Assembly (NCBI GenBank): GCA_029204225.1 | Contig: CM055096.1 | Span: 60,800,957-60,864,956 of the forward strand | DNA: 64,000 nt | Direction: 5' to 3' | From: Diphasiastrum complanatum | Taxonomy: Eukaryota; Streptophyta; Lycopodiopsida; Lycopodiales; Lycopodiaceae | Shown here: piece by piece, positions 1 through 13,100 of the stretch | Numbering within the stretch: position 1 is the first letter of the stretch | Layout: each line of letters begins with the position of its first letter | Notes under the pieces: model-generated | Told to the model about the DNA's origin: nothing | Seen by the model: the letters and a program-made list of their open reading frames with translations, nothing else | Database searches by the model: none | Translations under genes and position numbers: made by a program

Positions 1-2401
1 CGTGGCCAAACATCCAGATGAAAGGGTATTGATCATTGTTTGATCTATGCTGCTTCCTTGGGTGTCTGAGTTCAGGAAATGGCTATTGAAGCCCATAAAA
101 TTTCCTTTCAAACTGTGTTCTTATTGCAAAACATGCTTTAATTGGCTTTCACTCACACCGTCCCTGTCATATACCAAGCAACTTCAATACTTATGGCACA
201 CTTCAGACTTATGGAAGAGTTGGAACTTTCGCTTTGGCTAACTGAAGGCCTGTACTCCTCGTCATGATCAGAATCTTGCTCAACAATATCTTCGGTATCC
301 TCCTTCTGGTCGTTTGTTCCCCAAACCCTAAACCCTAAACCGAACAAAAGGCCAACATTTTGGCGCGTTTTGAGGTGTTTGTGTGGTGTGCGTCCTCGAT
401 TCCATAGCGCGATGAAAACAACTGCAGCAAAACTGCTGCTAACAGTGGTGAATGGGCGCCAGAACCGTGCCATTCACTACAGGGAGTGAATGGTCACCAG
501 AAGAGTGGATGGTCATCATAACTGTGTCGTTCACTACCGGGAACCAGAAGACCTACTGGATGGCCCGACGACGAGGGATCCTTTCCCGGATCATGGCCAA
601 TTGTTCTGCGATGAAGTTAGTTCCAATCCGTTGCATTTCCTCGCCCTCGCCAGCTCGGGCAGGGGGGAACAGGTCCAAGGACCGTGAGGGCACGTAGCTG
701 CAGCTTCGGTAGTCGCCCCATCATCTCTCGCTGGCTCTCGTGAAATCCTGCTTCTAGTTTCCGTTCGTTGTGTCAGCGGACATCTACCAGGACATGCTTC
801 GACTAGTTGCCCACGTGACGTTGTACCACTCCAAACCCTAAATCTATCTCATCACATAGGCCATGGTACTGTGTAGAATGCATCAATGGTCCGGGAACAT
901 AGTCCACAGGTTCATGATCCCGATACGAACCCAAGGGATCGAGCCTGGCTCGATTCGGGTATCGTTCGGTCAAAATGGCCCTTCGACTGGAGCGAAGCGC
1001 AATTAGGTCAAGCGAACTGGACTAGTTTTGCAACTCTTCGTCCGATGGTCCCGTTTCTCCAAACGGGATCCGTTTCGGGTGCCGTCTATTTCGGCCAGTG
1101 GACAACCTCGATATGAACCTGTGGGAACAAACAAGACGAGGAAACGACCGACAGTCGGCCCGCAACGTCCGTCCGAAGTTCGACGTTAAATAGGGCTTCA
1201 GGGACACTTTGTCCGCTCGGGACCTGAAAACTGGGAGATGTTTCGGAGCCCCCGTGCTGGTACGCAAAATTTCGACATCGTATTGTAGCGTATTGAAGTA
1301 GTGCCATAACTTATAAGCAAGCTGTTGAAGTTCATCCAGGAAGAAACCGATCTCATCAACCGAGTCACAGTAGTGTATAGCTTGTCACTCTTCTAGTGAG
1401 CCCTAATTTTCCCCAGAGACTTCTGGTCCTGAGAGCTTGTTAGATGCCATAACTAATATATCTTAAAGAATATGTATGAAGGACACCCATCCTCAGTGAT
1501 CAGAAGTTTCAGAAGTCTTTAAATGATTTATATGAACAATGACATCTTGAAGGGAGAAAAACTGTCAGGGGTTTGTTTGGTATCTAACATGATCTTGGAT
1601 GAATTGGTTGTTGGACTAGTGACTATAAGCTATGGTTCGGTAACCAAGCTAGCCTTCTGGAAAAAGCTGGGCTAGATGTGCCGCAAGCTTGTGGCCTTAC
1701 GAGCCAGTTTGGCGAGTTGTGAGAGATGTGGGCTGAGGATGGCTAAGTTATTAGTGCTCAAGTTATTTTAAACTAACAAGCTAGTGGGATTTGAGCTGAC
1801 CATTGTGCCACATTGAGCCCAGAGGTGATCTCTAACTAGAACTTACTGCACCAAATTGATTGGTTCAGAGGCATAAGGAGCCAGTCAGGGGGTTCTCATC
1901 GAGCTATTAATGGTCAAGTGACCCAAGGACCAAAGTGAAATGTAGGACATAAACAGTGGTCTAAGGCAGGGAGTAGGGTCATTCTCCAGACTGGCTTTTC
2001 TTGGAGAGACAAGCTTGACCGAAAAAGCTTGTAACACCCTTTAGCAGCTTCAACCGGGCTAAGTATCTCTATATCTAAGTCGGCTTCAATATTCATTCTA
2101 TATTTAATCTTCTTTCTCGTGACATTGAGATTGACTGTGAAAATGTGTGCGTACTATTGGATATAGCCTATGTGAACACTTGTAAAATCACGTTGTACAT
2201 TGTTGAGGTAGTTGCAAACAGATCAAGTTTAGCTCAGAGTCCTATACTTTGTATTTAGCACAATCTGTATCGAGATTTATATTCATCAAGTATTGAAGCA
2301 TTAAATTTCTATGTGATATTTTATGTATTGGAAGAAGCCTGAGGTTGCTTTAACTTATTCCAGTTTTGAAATATGTTTAACCCAAATTTTTAATTTGACA
2401 G
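1..2401. other. No gene recognised; probably intron or upstream DNA of the NTF2-like gene
   Basis: No exon with a convincing product was found. The next exon (2402) starts in mid-domain, so earlier exons must exist; none ending in the expected family sequence is visible here, and they probably lie left of the window. Positions of about 440-1280 are clearly more GC-rich than the flanks and hold short open frames on both strands that I cannot assign. The stretch from 1280 to 2400 is AT-rich and featureless. Confidence 0.5.
320..341 (+). repeat. Short interstitial telomere-type repeat
   Basis: About two and a half adjacent CCCTAAA units, the plant telomere unit read on the C-rich strand, lie in otherwise unremarkable DNA. 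Similar short runs recur at 47564-47577 and 50051-50090. Confidence 0.6.
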
Positions 2402-5400
2402 GCTGTTGTTGCATTCTTTAAGAAGTTTATGGACTCGTTGAGTCGCGACCTACAGTTTGTGATTGATGACATAAGCAAGGATGATTCTGCTGTTGTGGCG
2501 GTAGCATGGCACCTAGGTTGGACTCTACATGTATTTAATCTTCCCATGTTTCTAAAATATTGCCTACTTTGCTGCTAGTGCTAAGCATATGTGGTTGGCA
2601 TGACTAGACGTTTAGATTTAAAGAAAACTGACTTTGAAGTTTGGTGCTTCTCTTTAGTGCTAGAGAAAATCAGAAGTTTTATTATTTGTACATTTTGATG
2701 GACAACTGCCATTGTGTTCTGGTCAGTTGCACACATTTTCCACAATGTATACTAGGACATGAATATAAAACTACGCTCATCTCTCTGATCAAAATATTTG
2801 TCATAGCTCGGGAATGAGGATTATGTAGGTTTGTTAGAAAACCGACTTGATCATACAAGTAAGCTAAGACAAGATTCCTATTGTGATGAAACAATAGCCA
2901 AACACATGAGAGAGAACACAAGTGATGAGAAAACTCCAACTATGTCCCATTACAAATGAGATAGGGCGCAGGACATTCTTATAGACTTTGGTCTATGTCA
3001 AAAGCAAAAGCAAAAGCAATCTAAAAGCAATTGCCTAATTAATGTCTCTACATATGGTAAAAGCACTAACACCTATCTGTAGCAATAACTTGTGCTCCAA
3101 ATCAAGCACTAGAATCTCGAACTTGTCTAGCTATAGTCTAACTAGACTTTTACTAAATATAGGTAAGGGCCCCTAGAATTAGCACGCAGGCATGGCCCAA
3201 TAATCCTAATTAACTTAGATGATAACATTAGGGGTACTAATGTGAACATTAACTCTAACACTACCCCTTAATGTTTACATTGTCAAGAACTATTCATAAC
3301 ATAAGTATGCATGTATATCTTCCATGATGCCCATGTAATGAAGATCCTCAACTCTGATGTAGAATCCACGATCAACTCTAATCTCAATGTCATCATTACT
3401 CGATGTAAAAATTCCTTTGTATGATGATGTAGACTTCCTTCCGAATGTCGATCCTTTTCATATGAACCTGCTTCATATGACTTCCCAATGTCTTGCTTTA
3501 GTCTTCATGTCCCTTTAGTGTATATGTGTGACCACCATGAGTGCAACATATCACCCGATTCCTTGACTTCCTTTGGATCAAAGAACTTTGACTCCCCCTA
3601 ATCAAATATTGTAGGCATGATAAACCTTAACCTTGAGAACTTTGCATGAAGATTGACTCCCTTGGTCTCTTTGAACATCTTCCAAGAAGCTACCACAAAG
3701 AATCTCACCAACATTCATAGAGAAAATGTAATCCTCTAAGTAGCAAATAGATCTACAAATATCAACATCAAATCTCATACATCAACACCCATGTTAGAAA
3801 CCTGTACTTCATAAGTAGTTGGTTCCACTTGTGTCGATTCCTTGAATTGAATCCACTTCAATTCTCTTGGTACTCTCATAAGTTACCACCTGTGATGGAC
3901 TTGATGGATTTTATTGAACTACTTGCCCTAAATGTACACGTCATGTTTGCATTCCAACCACTCTCCAATAATGACACAAATAGAACTTCATCCATGAACC
4001 CAACCAAATATGCAAGTAATAGAGCATCCCCGATAGAAAGATAAAACATATACAATATTTCCTCACACAAAGTAACTGATAGTCCCCCTCAAATACTTTC
4101 TCACACAAAGTACTTGACACTCTCTTTTCCGCGGAATTTCCTACCTCTATCTCACACATAGAGTCACTTGCTCTAAATAACTTTTCAACTTAGAATGCAT
4201 CTCATCATGACATCTATTTATCCTGACACTATGTCATATGCAAACTTCCCAACTAGTGTACGTCCATCTTCCTTTAAGAAACCTGCTTCACTTAAGAAGT
4301 CTTCACATTGATTTTCTAAGGATGATCAATAACCTGTCAATTCATAGAAAGGAACCCTGTTGTTTTCTTGAGGCTAAACAAAAACCTATACTGTTGATTC
4401 TCAATGGTTAATCAACAACCTTGGCTTCCAAATCTTATAACAGAATCTACCACATGACAGAACATGAACTTGGATAGATTCAAGAACTTGAATGAATCAA
4501 CTTTTCTCCAACTCAAAACAGATCTTCCTAGTAGAATTGATCTCACTTGGTACCACCACATGAACAATCAACTATGACTTGGATGGTATCCAGGAATTAC
4601 TTGACAACCACAACAAAAAGTCACTTCAATTAATCATAAATCTCAAGTGACACAAGTTCAGATAGACAAGAAAGTTTCTACAACATAACCAAGTTACTAT
4701 GACTTGAATAGAAACCAAACCGATACAACGTAGAATGATGACCACACAGCTTGTCACATCTGTCACTTGTAACAATTAACTTATCATTTGCCACCATGAT
4801 AAGAAGCTGTGAATCAATGAAGCATCCTCTTGAATATCGATTTGCCCATATAGACTCATAGTCTATACTTCTCATGCAACTCTCTTAGAACTTGCACCTT
4901 TGTCGATTCCAACCTCGACAAAACCTTGTCCAATCTTAGAACTTCTGAAGTTGACCTTCCTTCAATATGCTTGTTGGTAACGGCTTTTTGCAGCTTCAGC
5001 AATACCATGATTGCTGATTGTCTTCCCCTACCATCTCCCTCACCGTCTTCTTGTTTCATGTAGTTTTCCTTTTCCTGTGAGTTGACCCTTCCACTTTGCG
5101 ATGAAATTGTTCTGATCCTTTCTTCACTTTGCACCTTGATTGCAAAACAACTCCTAGTCATATTGCCTGTCTGTTAGAACACCGATTTGATCATACAAGT
5201 AACCCAGGACAAGATTCCTATTGTTGTTAGACAATAGTCATACACATGAGAGAGAACAACAATGATGAAGAGATGTACTCCAACTATGTCCCATTACAAA
5301 TGAAGTAGGGCGCCAGCCTACATATATACTTTCTCTAAACTATGTGTAAGGTAAAAAGCAAAAAGCAAATAACAAAAGACAAAAAGCTAATTGCTATAAT

Positions 5401-8343
5401 TACTACCTATATTGGGTAAACACCCAAGATGAGTTTCTAAGTAATAAAAGCAAATCCTATTCTAGTAGTAGTGTGCCCACCTACATGCATGACTAAAAAA
5501 CGAATTTACTATAAATAGTAATGACCCTAAAATATGACTTACTAAATGTAAAGGCCCTTATATAGCACGCAGGCATGACCAAACTATCACTAATTAATCC
5601 TAAATGATAACATTAGGGGTACTAAAGTAAACATTAACTCTAACACGGTCCTTACTCCTGAGACCTTGTTCAGCATGCATCAAGGTTCTTCCCCTTCCTA
5701 AACCTCAGTGATCTACTACTACAAGACACAGCCATTGCATCCTAGCAATGTGTATGCCCATGCTTCCTTGCATGTATTCGTCCTCAACTTGCATGTGATA
5801 AACTCCCACTTGTATGTGATTGCCTTGTCGTACTTTCACTTGCATGCAAAAAGCTCCAACTGTAACTCAATCTTCATGATGACCCAACATGCATGCAAAC
5901 TCGAATCTTGTAGCTCTTTGAAAAACCAATGAACATGCAATGATAATGATCAAACTTGATTCTTGACAATCAAACTTTGCAACAATGAACTTGATTTTTG
6001 TATCAAGCTGTCACAACCTATGAATAAACTCGTTTCTAACGAGCAGTTCTTCTCCACAACTAGTGATCTGGTAGCGAACAAGTCTTTTCCAAATAATCAG
6101 CTGTTTGCCTTGCAGATCCAGTGAACTAACTCAAAAACTCTTTGCTATCCAGATCCCAAGATCAATCACCTAAGCTTCACCCCCAAGCCACAATATGTGA
6201 ATACAAGAAGAGATAGAGAGAGGAGCCAAAAATTCAGTGAATCCTAAAGTGTAAGTTTCTATTAATTATAACCTACGGTAGCCTGTGCATGATAACATGC
6301 AACCCCACCGAGCACTGTCAATTTCTGAAGCTAATGAGAGCAGATTTTAAGATTTTAGAGATCCTAACAATTATTGCAAATGGTCAGTGGAAACTTCCAT
6401 CAAGCAACAATATGCCGAACTGTGGATACATTTCCTTAGTGTCTTATGTAGAAAGAGTGGAAGTGCAAAAAGATCCAACTGAATGTCAACCAAAATCAAC
6501 AAAATTATAGTGCTGACATTTTGGGTTGTCTACTTAGTACAGGAAATGAAGTCATTAATGCACTGTTATGTGAAATTGGATAATTACTTTGCAGACCTAA
6601 TCTTTGATTTATTCCAATTTGATGTGGAGGAGAAGAGTATATTCTTCTTATCAATAAAAAGTTCTCGTAGTTTAGAGATCATCTACTAGTGAAAACCAAG
6701 AAAAGTATACGAAATATGCATACTATCAACGACATGAAAGAGTTTCAGGGATCGATGATTTCAGAGATAAGAAGCCAAATACATGGACTAACCAGTTATA
6801 AAGAAACATCCTTGTGGGGTCTTTGTTCTAAATTCTGAACTACATGATGAGTACTCTTGTTGTTTTAAGACATTTTTGAGGCCTCATAATTCATTTTGAG
6901 CTGATTTTTTCTTTACTGTGAAAAACTGTTGTCTTAGGCACAAGTTGCTGTTTCTCACTTTCAAAAGAGGTGCTAAACAGGGTTTTCGTTTTTCTTGTGT
7001 AGCATGGAGGGGCAAAGCCTTTCCATTCAGTAAAGGGTGCAGCTTCTACCGGTGTGATGTCTTTGACGGAAAGATCCAGATAGTGTAAACTTCTTGATAC
7101 CCTTACGTTTCCTTTGGCTTATCCCTGCAGAATATGTTTTTGTGACCTCTTATGTTCGATTTTATGTTTCTCTACGGTTGAAGTTCTCAGTAGACAAAAA
7201 TGAAGACCCATGGACACAAGCAAGCATGCCACTTGTAGATTGTCAAACAAGGCCCAAAACTATGTCACCTTTTTAAAGGCATCCCTGTCCTAAATTGCAT
7301 GTTCTTGCCTTTTGAAAGCTGGCTGAAAGATACTACGAGGTCTCAAGCTAGCGAACTATCTACTTGCCCCCGGCCAAGCTTGCAGACTTTCTTTGATCGC
7401 TTGAACTTGCAGTGTTGGTTTTGGAAGGCAAGGTTAAAAAACTAGTTAATTGCAAGAGGCAACTCATACTTGGAAAGCAGAATTCTTATAACAAAAACTA
7501 TGCAAAATGCAGGGATATACCACTCTTTGTTTTCTTTTTCTTTTTCTTTTTGGAAATAGTTCCTAAACTTAGGAACCATTTTCAAAACCCGTTGCTCAGG
7601 AACAGGTATCTATGAACCAAACATATATTCTTTGCATAGCCTGAAAGCTTTCAGTAGGATGTTTCTACAAAGCACCTAGATGAGAAGAATCTCATGGAAC
7701 CCATCATCACCCATAGTCATTTTAGGATGCCAGTTCTGACCTATTAGATGTTCTCTGCACATTTTCAGTGAAGCTTTTGATTTTGCAGGAAATTTAAATG
7801 TTACAAGGACTACAATGAAGATAATAAGTTGGTCTTAAGATATTATGTCTTACATAGAAAATTGACCAATTATGATTATTTGTGCTGAAGTTCATTCTCT
7901 GAAGTAACCCAAACAGTTCAACTAGCATGTATGATCATTTACCAAAAAAGTGGCAAAGCAGGTCTGAACAAGTTTCCTTTTGATATATGCTTCAACATCA
8001 GTGATAAAACTCTCTTCAACTGTTGCTCTCTTCACGCCAATACTGTGTTTTATGCTTATGTTTTGGATGATCTTCTAACAATCTGGATGCATGCCCTTTC
8101 CAACTTGAAGACCTTTGCAATTGTTTATAATTCCATTCCAGCAGTACCTGTCCATCTGGCAGGAATGTTTGAAGCTTTAGTTGTTCTATTATGTCTTGAT
8201 TTGTTTCTAACTTGTCTCCTTCTTTAGCTAAGAAATTTAGACTCATATCATTTTCTGTAAAACATTGACTGAGGCGTTTTAATTGTGTAGATATGGTAGA
8301 GACAGTGTGGAGCCTGCAGTTAAACCAGGGGACTTTGCACTGG

Positions 8344-8408
<65 letters not shown>

Positions 8409-10187
8409 GTACATAAACCTTGGCAGAAAATTGATCACATTGCTTAAGCCAGAGTTATCTACAAGTTGAGAGGAGCATGATCAAGGGATTGGCTTTCCTT
8501 GTTGGCCATTGTACATTGGATTCCAGCAAGTTTATGCACTTGAAAGTAATACATATTCAATATTGGGTTTTGCAAGAAAATCAGATAGGGAAGAGCTTTT
8601 ATGGAAACAGTAGATGTCTTTGTACAGTCTGTGTGGGACTTAAAACTGTTGGACATGCAAACATCCTAGATGCTTTGGTATCTCGCTTGCAGCCTGATGC
8701 AGAATATTTACTCGACCAAAAACTTTATACATTTTTGAAGGGGGACATTATTCTAGAGAAAGCACTTTCTAAGCCTGTGTGGTGCTATTCTTGCCAAGGC
8801 TGTATGTCTTTTTTCCTTGGTTGCTTGGACAACTGATTTCGAAGGGTCTCGCACTGTTGTATGCATCAAGTGTTGTTCTTGCCAAGGCTGTTTGTTTCCT
8901 CACTTTAACCTAGTTATTTCATTTGTTTTGGGACAACTGATCTGTAATGGATGTTTTCTGACAGATGCATGGATATGTCACCCCTGATCCAATGCTGATA
9001 TGGGTTATTAGCCGCTTCAAGCTGTTTTCCCTCTACCAATGGCATCTTATAATGCCTTGCCCATACCCATCCACCACTGGAAACTAGAAGATCATATTCT
9101 GCTCTTCTTGACAGGATTATCCAAAATTATGTCCCGTATGAAAGAGTAGATTGGTTGTGCAACGCTTAATTATCAAGATTCCCTTCATGGTATTGCTTCC
9201 CCCCCACATGCATGACAGACAACATAGTAAAGGTCCACTCACTTATGGAAAAGGCCATGGTTTTGATGAGCCATTGTCACAATTTTACTTTTTGAAGCAT
9301 ATATAAATATGCAGCTCATGATACAATGTCAATTATTCAATTTCAAACATACTTGAATCTGTTAGGTTGATATCTCACTCCTTACCTGTGTCTGCATCAC
9401 TACTCTTCACTTTACAGCTCAAGGTGGGAATGCTGAGGGTGATGACATAGCAATGTGTCCGTATTGAAAATTTGAGAAAGATGAAGTACAATGGTGGACA
9501 TTCTCTATTCTCGTCACACATGGAATATGTTCCTAAATGACCTAACTTATCATACTGAAAAGCCCTCTAATTGTACCCTCAAGCTTCTTACAATCCTTCA
9601 TTGCAAAAATGTATTATTCACTCCAAGGGTGGTGATACAGCATGAATTCAGTCATACAAACTGGCGAAAGACCAAGTGGAATGCTAGACATCTATTCACC
9701 TGAAACATGCAATTTGTTTTGAAGTGACTTGACCATAGTTGCCAGGAAACACATTTTCTTCACAGTGCTTCTTACTATACCATACTGCAAGAGCATTTTG
9801 ACAATTATTCATAGTGCTTCTTGATCTTTAGATGAGTTGTTTAATCTTAGTGAGTGAAGCTTCCAGAGGCCTTTGGAGAAAGTCAATTTGAGTGGATGAT
9901 TTATATTTTGTGATTTACCTGACTAGAGAGAAGTATTCTGAAGTCCACCTATATAATATTTGGAATTTGGTTACTCCAGAGTCTAGCTGACTTAAAAGCA
10001 GATCAGCACGAAATCTTTGGCTTATTGTTCGATGGCCATCCATGCTGCTTTTGTGGAGAATATTTCAATATGCCTTCTTTCAGAATGTAAGGACCTTATG
10101 CTTTCTGTTTTTGACTTGTTGCAGGTTGCAGTAGGAGCTGTAACTGCACTTTTGGAACGATTCCCATGGTTGGCGGAAAGGTTATAA
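2402..10187 (+). CDS. NTF2/SnoaL-like domain protein, 3' part (5' exons outside window)
   Basis: Four exons join in frame: 2402-2516, 7003-7084, 8291-8342 and 10125-10187 (TAA at 10185-10187), giving 104 codons. All junctions have AG acceptors and GT donors with matching phases (1, 2, 0). The product contains FFKKFMDSLSRDLQFVIDDI, then FPFSKGCSFYR, then YGRDSVEPAVKPGDFAL, and ends ALLERFPWLAERL. This matches from memory the C-terminal half of a plant NTF2-family protein (Arabidopsis At1g71480 type). The fold is a small cone-shaped alpha+beta domain; the family is predicted plastid-targeted in angiosperms and its biochemical role is not established. The transit peptide and first half of the domain are missing. 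The intron after 8342 begins with a microsatellite, so its donor has an unusual downstream sequence. The exon series is secure; exact homologue identity is less so. Confidence 0.8.
2832..3260 (-). repeat. LTR (3' copy) of the LARD-like element
   Basis: It runs from TGTTAG to CTAACA and shares several near-identical blocks with 5172-5645. Examples are the block around 'tgatcatacaagta', the 'caactatgtcccattacaaatga' stretch (about 2938-2960) and the terminal block with 'gataacattaggggtacta'. Confidence 0.7.
5172..5645 (-). repeat. LTR (5' copy) of the LARD-like element
   Basis: Direct-repeat partner of 2832-3260, about 45 bp longer, with the same TGTTAG and CTAACA ends. I could not identify a tRNA primer-binding site just inside it on the minus strand, which leaves the priming tRNA unknown. 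Confidence 0.7.
5646..7002. other. Intron sequence of the NTF2-like gene, nothing further recognised
   Basis: AT-rich DNA between the LARD-like element and the exon at 7003. It ends in a pyrimidine-rich tract and AG at 7001-7002, the acceptor used by the gene model. No repeat boundary or coding similarity was seen. The introns at 7085-8290 and 8407-10124 are equally featureless. Confidence 0.6.
8343..8406 (+). repeat. Compound (CT)n(CA)n microsatellite at a splice donor
   Basis: The predicted donor GT (8343-8344) is followed immediately by an uninterrupted run of CT and then CA dinucleotides for about 60 bp, replacing the usual purine-rich donor positions +3 to +5. Confidence 0.85.
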
Positions 10188-13100
10188 ATATGCAAGTTAC
10201 TATGCCTCTTCGATAGTGACACATTAACTTGGAAACCCCCAACTATGTGCAACTCCTGTGGTTTAGCTGAAAGCAACGTGCAGGGTCACAACACCTTTTA
10301 TCTATATTTGGATCATCTTCTGTAAATGATATAACATATACCAAATGTGGCCTGACTAATAGGAAATTTGAGATTATTAATAGCATTTAACCAGCCAAAT
10401 TTTACTGGCAACCCTAAAAAATGTTCACATTTATCTGAACACAGTCATCTGGACAGTTTCAGTAAAGACTTCACATTGTGTCCCAAGTAGATTATTTTAA
10501 AAATGCACCCAAGAAGTAGCATTATCTTTAAATGCTTTAAGTTTTACTGAATGCACTTTAACAGTTGCATCCAATGATTGGTTTGCATTCATTTTGGGAG
10601 CAAGGTTTCCAGCTTTCTAGTCAAGTTTATTCACAATGGCTTTCCATAAAAGCAACTGCTAGCTTTCTGGTCATTTTTTCATGGAAAGAAAAAAAAACTG
10701 GTAGCTTGCTGCAAGTTCTGTACTAACACTAGGAGCAATCCATCTGTACTACTACATACGACAAAATCAAAGAGGAGCCAGTTATCATTCTATCAGATGG
10801 AAATAAGCATTTTTGTTGATGCATGCTTAGTGGAACCATGCAATTTTGCTTGTGCCTCTACTTGGGGAAGTGCTCACATTACGGTATGACCCATTTCACA
10901 AATCATGCCCAACTCTGCTATAAACATATTATGCTCATCTGTACCATTGAACGGTTCATGCTTCCTGTCTTCAGTCATAGGAGTCTGTCTTCACAATCCA
11001 CACCATCGACGCCTATAGTGTCTCTAATCATATCCACTGAAATCATTGAAATGGGGCTATTTTGTACTTTTCTATACTGGTTGTCTTAACTCGATCCTCT
11101 ATAACAAGGAATGCAGTTGAATCTGATTTGAAACTAGCCACCTGTTGAACTGGCATAAACACATCAACTCTTTATGTTTTTCTCTAATCATAACAAGCTA
11201 TGGAAAAGTGAGCCTGATAAAATATTGCACCATCATATTTTAGCTAGGTATTGCATTGCTTGTTCCTTTCACAGTTCCCCTCCTAGACATACCTGCAGTG
11301 CTGAATGTTCATGATGTGCCTTGACAGGAAGGAGAGACTGGCTCGTGCATTATATAGTAGAACCCATGGACCCAAGGTCTCTGATAGCTATCATAAACCA
11401 GATACAATGGAAAATAAAAGTTAACCGTTGAAAGTTAAGTGGAATCCTTATGTAAAAAATAATCCATCAGAGCCACGAACAATAATTCTCCTACAAAAAT
11501 TATACTTCAAAGTAGAGTGATATACTTTTGGCTGTAACTTCGGAGATAAGTTTTGATGTTCCAAAATAAGTAGAATGAACTACTTGATTAGTTTGGTTGA
11601 AACTTCCCAGACAAGTTTTGATGTACCAAAATGTTTAATGGTTCTCAATCGATTGATTCTTGAGCAATCGATTGTAACAATATGGCTGTGTACCTATTAA
11701 CGTGGTCGAGGAATTGTATGCATAGTCAAGTAGCGGCTCTTGCAAAGGGGTTGATGATATTTGTAACCAAAAGTTTGCATAGTATCAACTCATGGATCCT
11801 GCAGCTAGATATGCCATGGCCACCTTGAATGCAGGTAAACTGCAAGATAGGATCACAATATATGCCCCGGATATTTAGAGAGTAGTCAATTTTAGGAACA
11901 CCTTGACTCAAAATTTGACATAAACTCTTTTGTTGAAAGATTTCAAGAATTACGAGTAGGGAGATGACATGCATTCTAGAGTAACAAAGAAGCCATACAT
12001 GGGATAACCATCAAACAAAAGTCTCTCTTTGTTGATTTGGCAACCTCACGAGAAGGAAAAACATGGTATCTCAATCAATGGCAAATAGATGAGACTTGTT
12101 GCTCTTCTGTTGTTGACAAGATATAGGCTCTTGGCAAAGTTGGCTGGCTTATTAAATTGGGCATTTTAGAAACCTTAATGAGTCTCACAAGATATGATCA
12201 TTTACCTATTGGGTCGACTTTGAGTAGATGTTCATTTGAAGATTGGTTTGATAGAAATGTACAAGGTCAATTCGATGATGATGTAGGCATATTAACCAAG
12301 TCAAGGAAAGTTCTATAGACAAGGTGATCACAAAAGATCATGAGAGGCCTAGCCTTTGGCAAAATTTGAGGGCCATTGTGTCTTGCCAATTATTAGCTTG
12401 GTAGCTGCTAATGACGAATCAGTCCTACTTTTAATAATTAGAGCTTTGACATGAAGTTTGTATTGTTTGATTTGTAAGAAGGGTTGTTGAATTTTGAAAT
12501 GTTGTTTGGCAATCTAAAAGGGGAGTATGTCAAATGATGATTGGACCAATATGTTTGCGTTGCGTGCAATTTACAAGCAAATAAATGAGTGTTTGTTTGT
12601 ATTTGGTCTATGCTTGAGCTTTGTAAGTAGTTGATGGTTCTATGCATGGTTTTGCAACTTGTAAGAAGATAGAATGTCTTTGAGTATTTGCGAGGAGCTA
12701 TTGTCATCCATTATGTTCATGCTAAAGTCTAAGAAGAATGTCTACAAATGGAGAAAAAAAAATATTTTTTGTTTGTGTTTTGTTGTCTATATAGAGCTAT
12801 TGTATGTAGATTGCACGTCTTGTGGACTTCTTGAATATCACTTGATAGGGAGTATGTTACGTGGACTTGTGTTGTCATCTACCATACATGAGCAGAAATG
12901 ACTTCAAAGGGTTGAATATAATTCACAATCAAATAATATCAATTGTTCATTTGAGTGTAGTTTTGGATCAAGTTTATACAATACACTTTGGAGTGTTGGT
13001 TGGAAGTATTTTCAGAATGGTGGTTGTATGTTTCTTGTAGGCATTATATATGAGATGCTAGAAGATCAGTGTTCGGGAAAGCCGACAAAGTACATGAATG

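Larger units (their letters stand above)
2832..5645 (-). mobile_element. Non-autonomous LTR retrotransposon (LARD-like) inside an intron of the NTF2-like gene
   Basis: Two related direct repeats of about 430-475 bp flank 1.9 kb of DNA without recognisable gag or pol. Both repeats start TGTTAGA and end CTAACA. A purine-rich tract on the minus strand (complement of about 3261-3270) precedes the left repeat, so the element is read right to left with the left copy as its 3' LTR. The only minus-strand frame of note begins near 5161 and is unassigned. Flanking bases (aggtt and cggtc) do not make a clean target duplication. The LTRs differ by many substitutions and indels, so the insertion is old. 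Confidence 0.65.

Noticed and set aside
886-1307. Overlapping frames on both strands of the GC-rich island, considered as organelle-derived gene pieces
   Set aside because: No recognisable mitochondrial or plastid protein could be read; only the compositional anomaly is reported.
1330-1350. CCAGGAAGAAACC considered as the end of the missing NTF2-like exon (expected to end in a GRK-type phrase)
   Set aside because: Neither the frame nor the preceding sequence fits the family.
8016-8438. 140-codon minus-strand frame overlapping an NTF2-like exon
   Set aside because: It runs antisense to a real exon and through the (CT)n(CA)n tract; no domain is visible.
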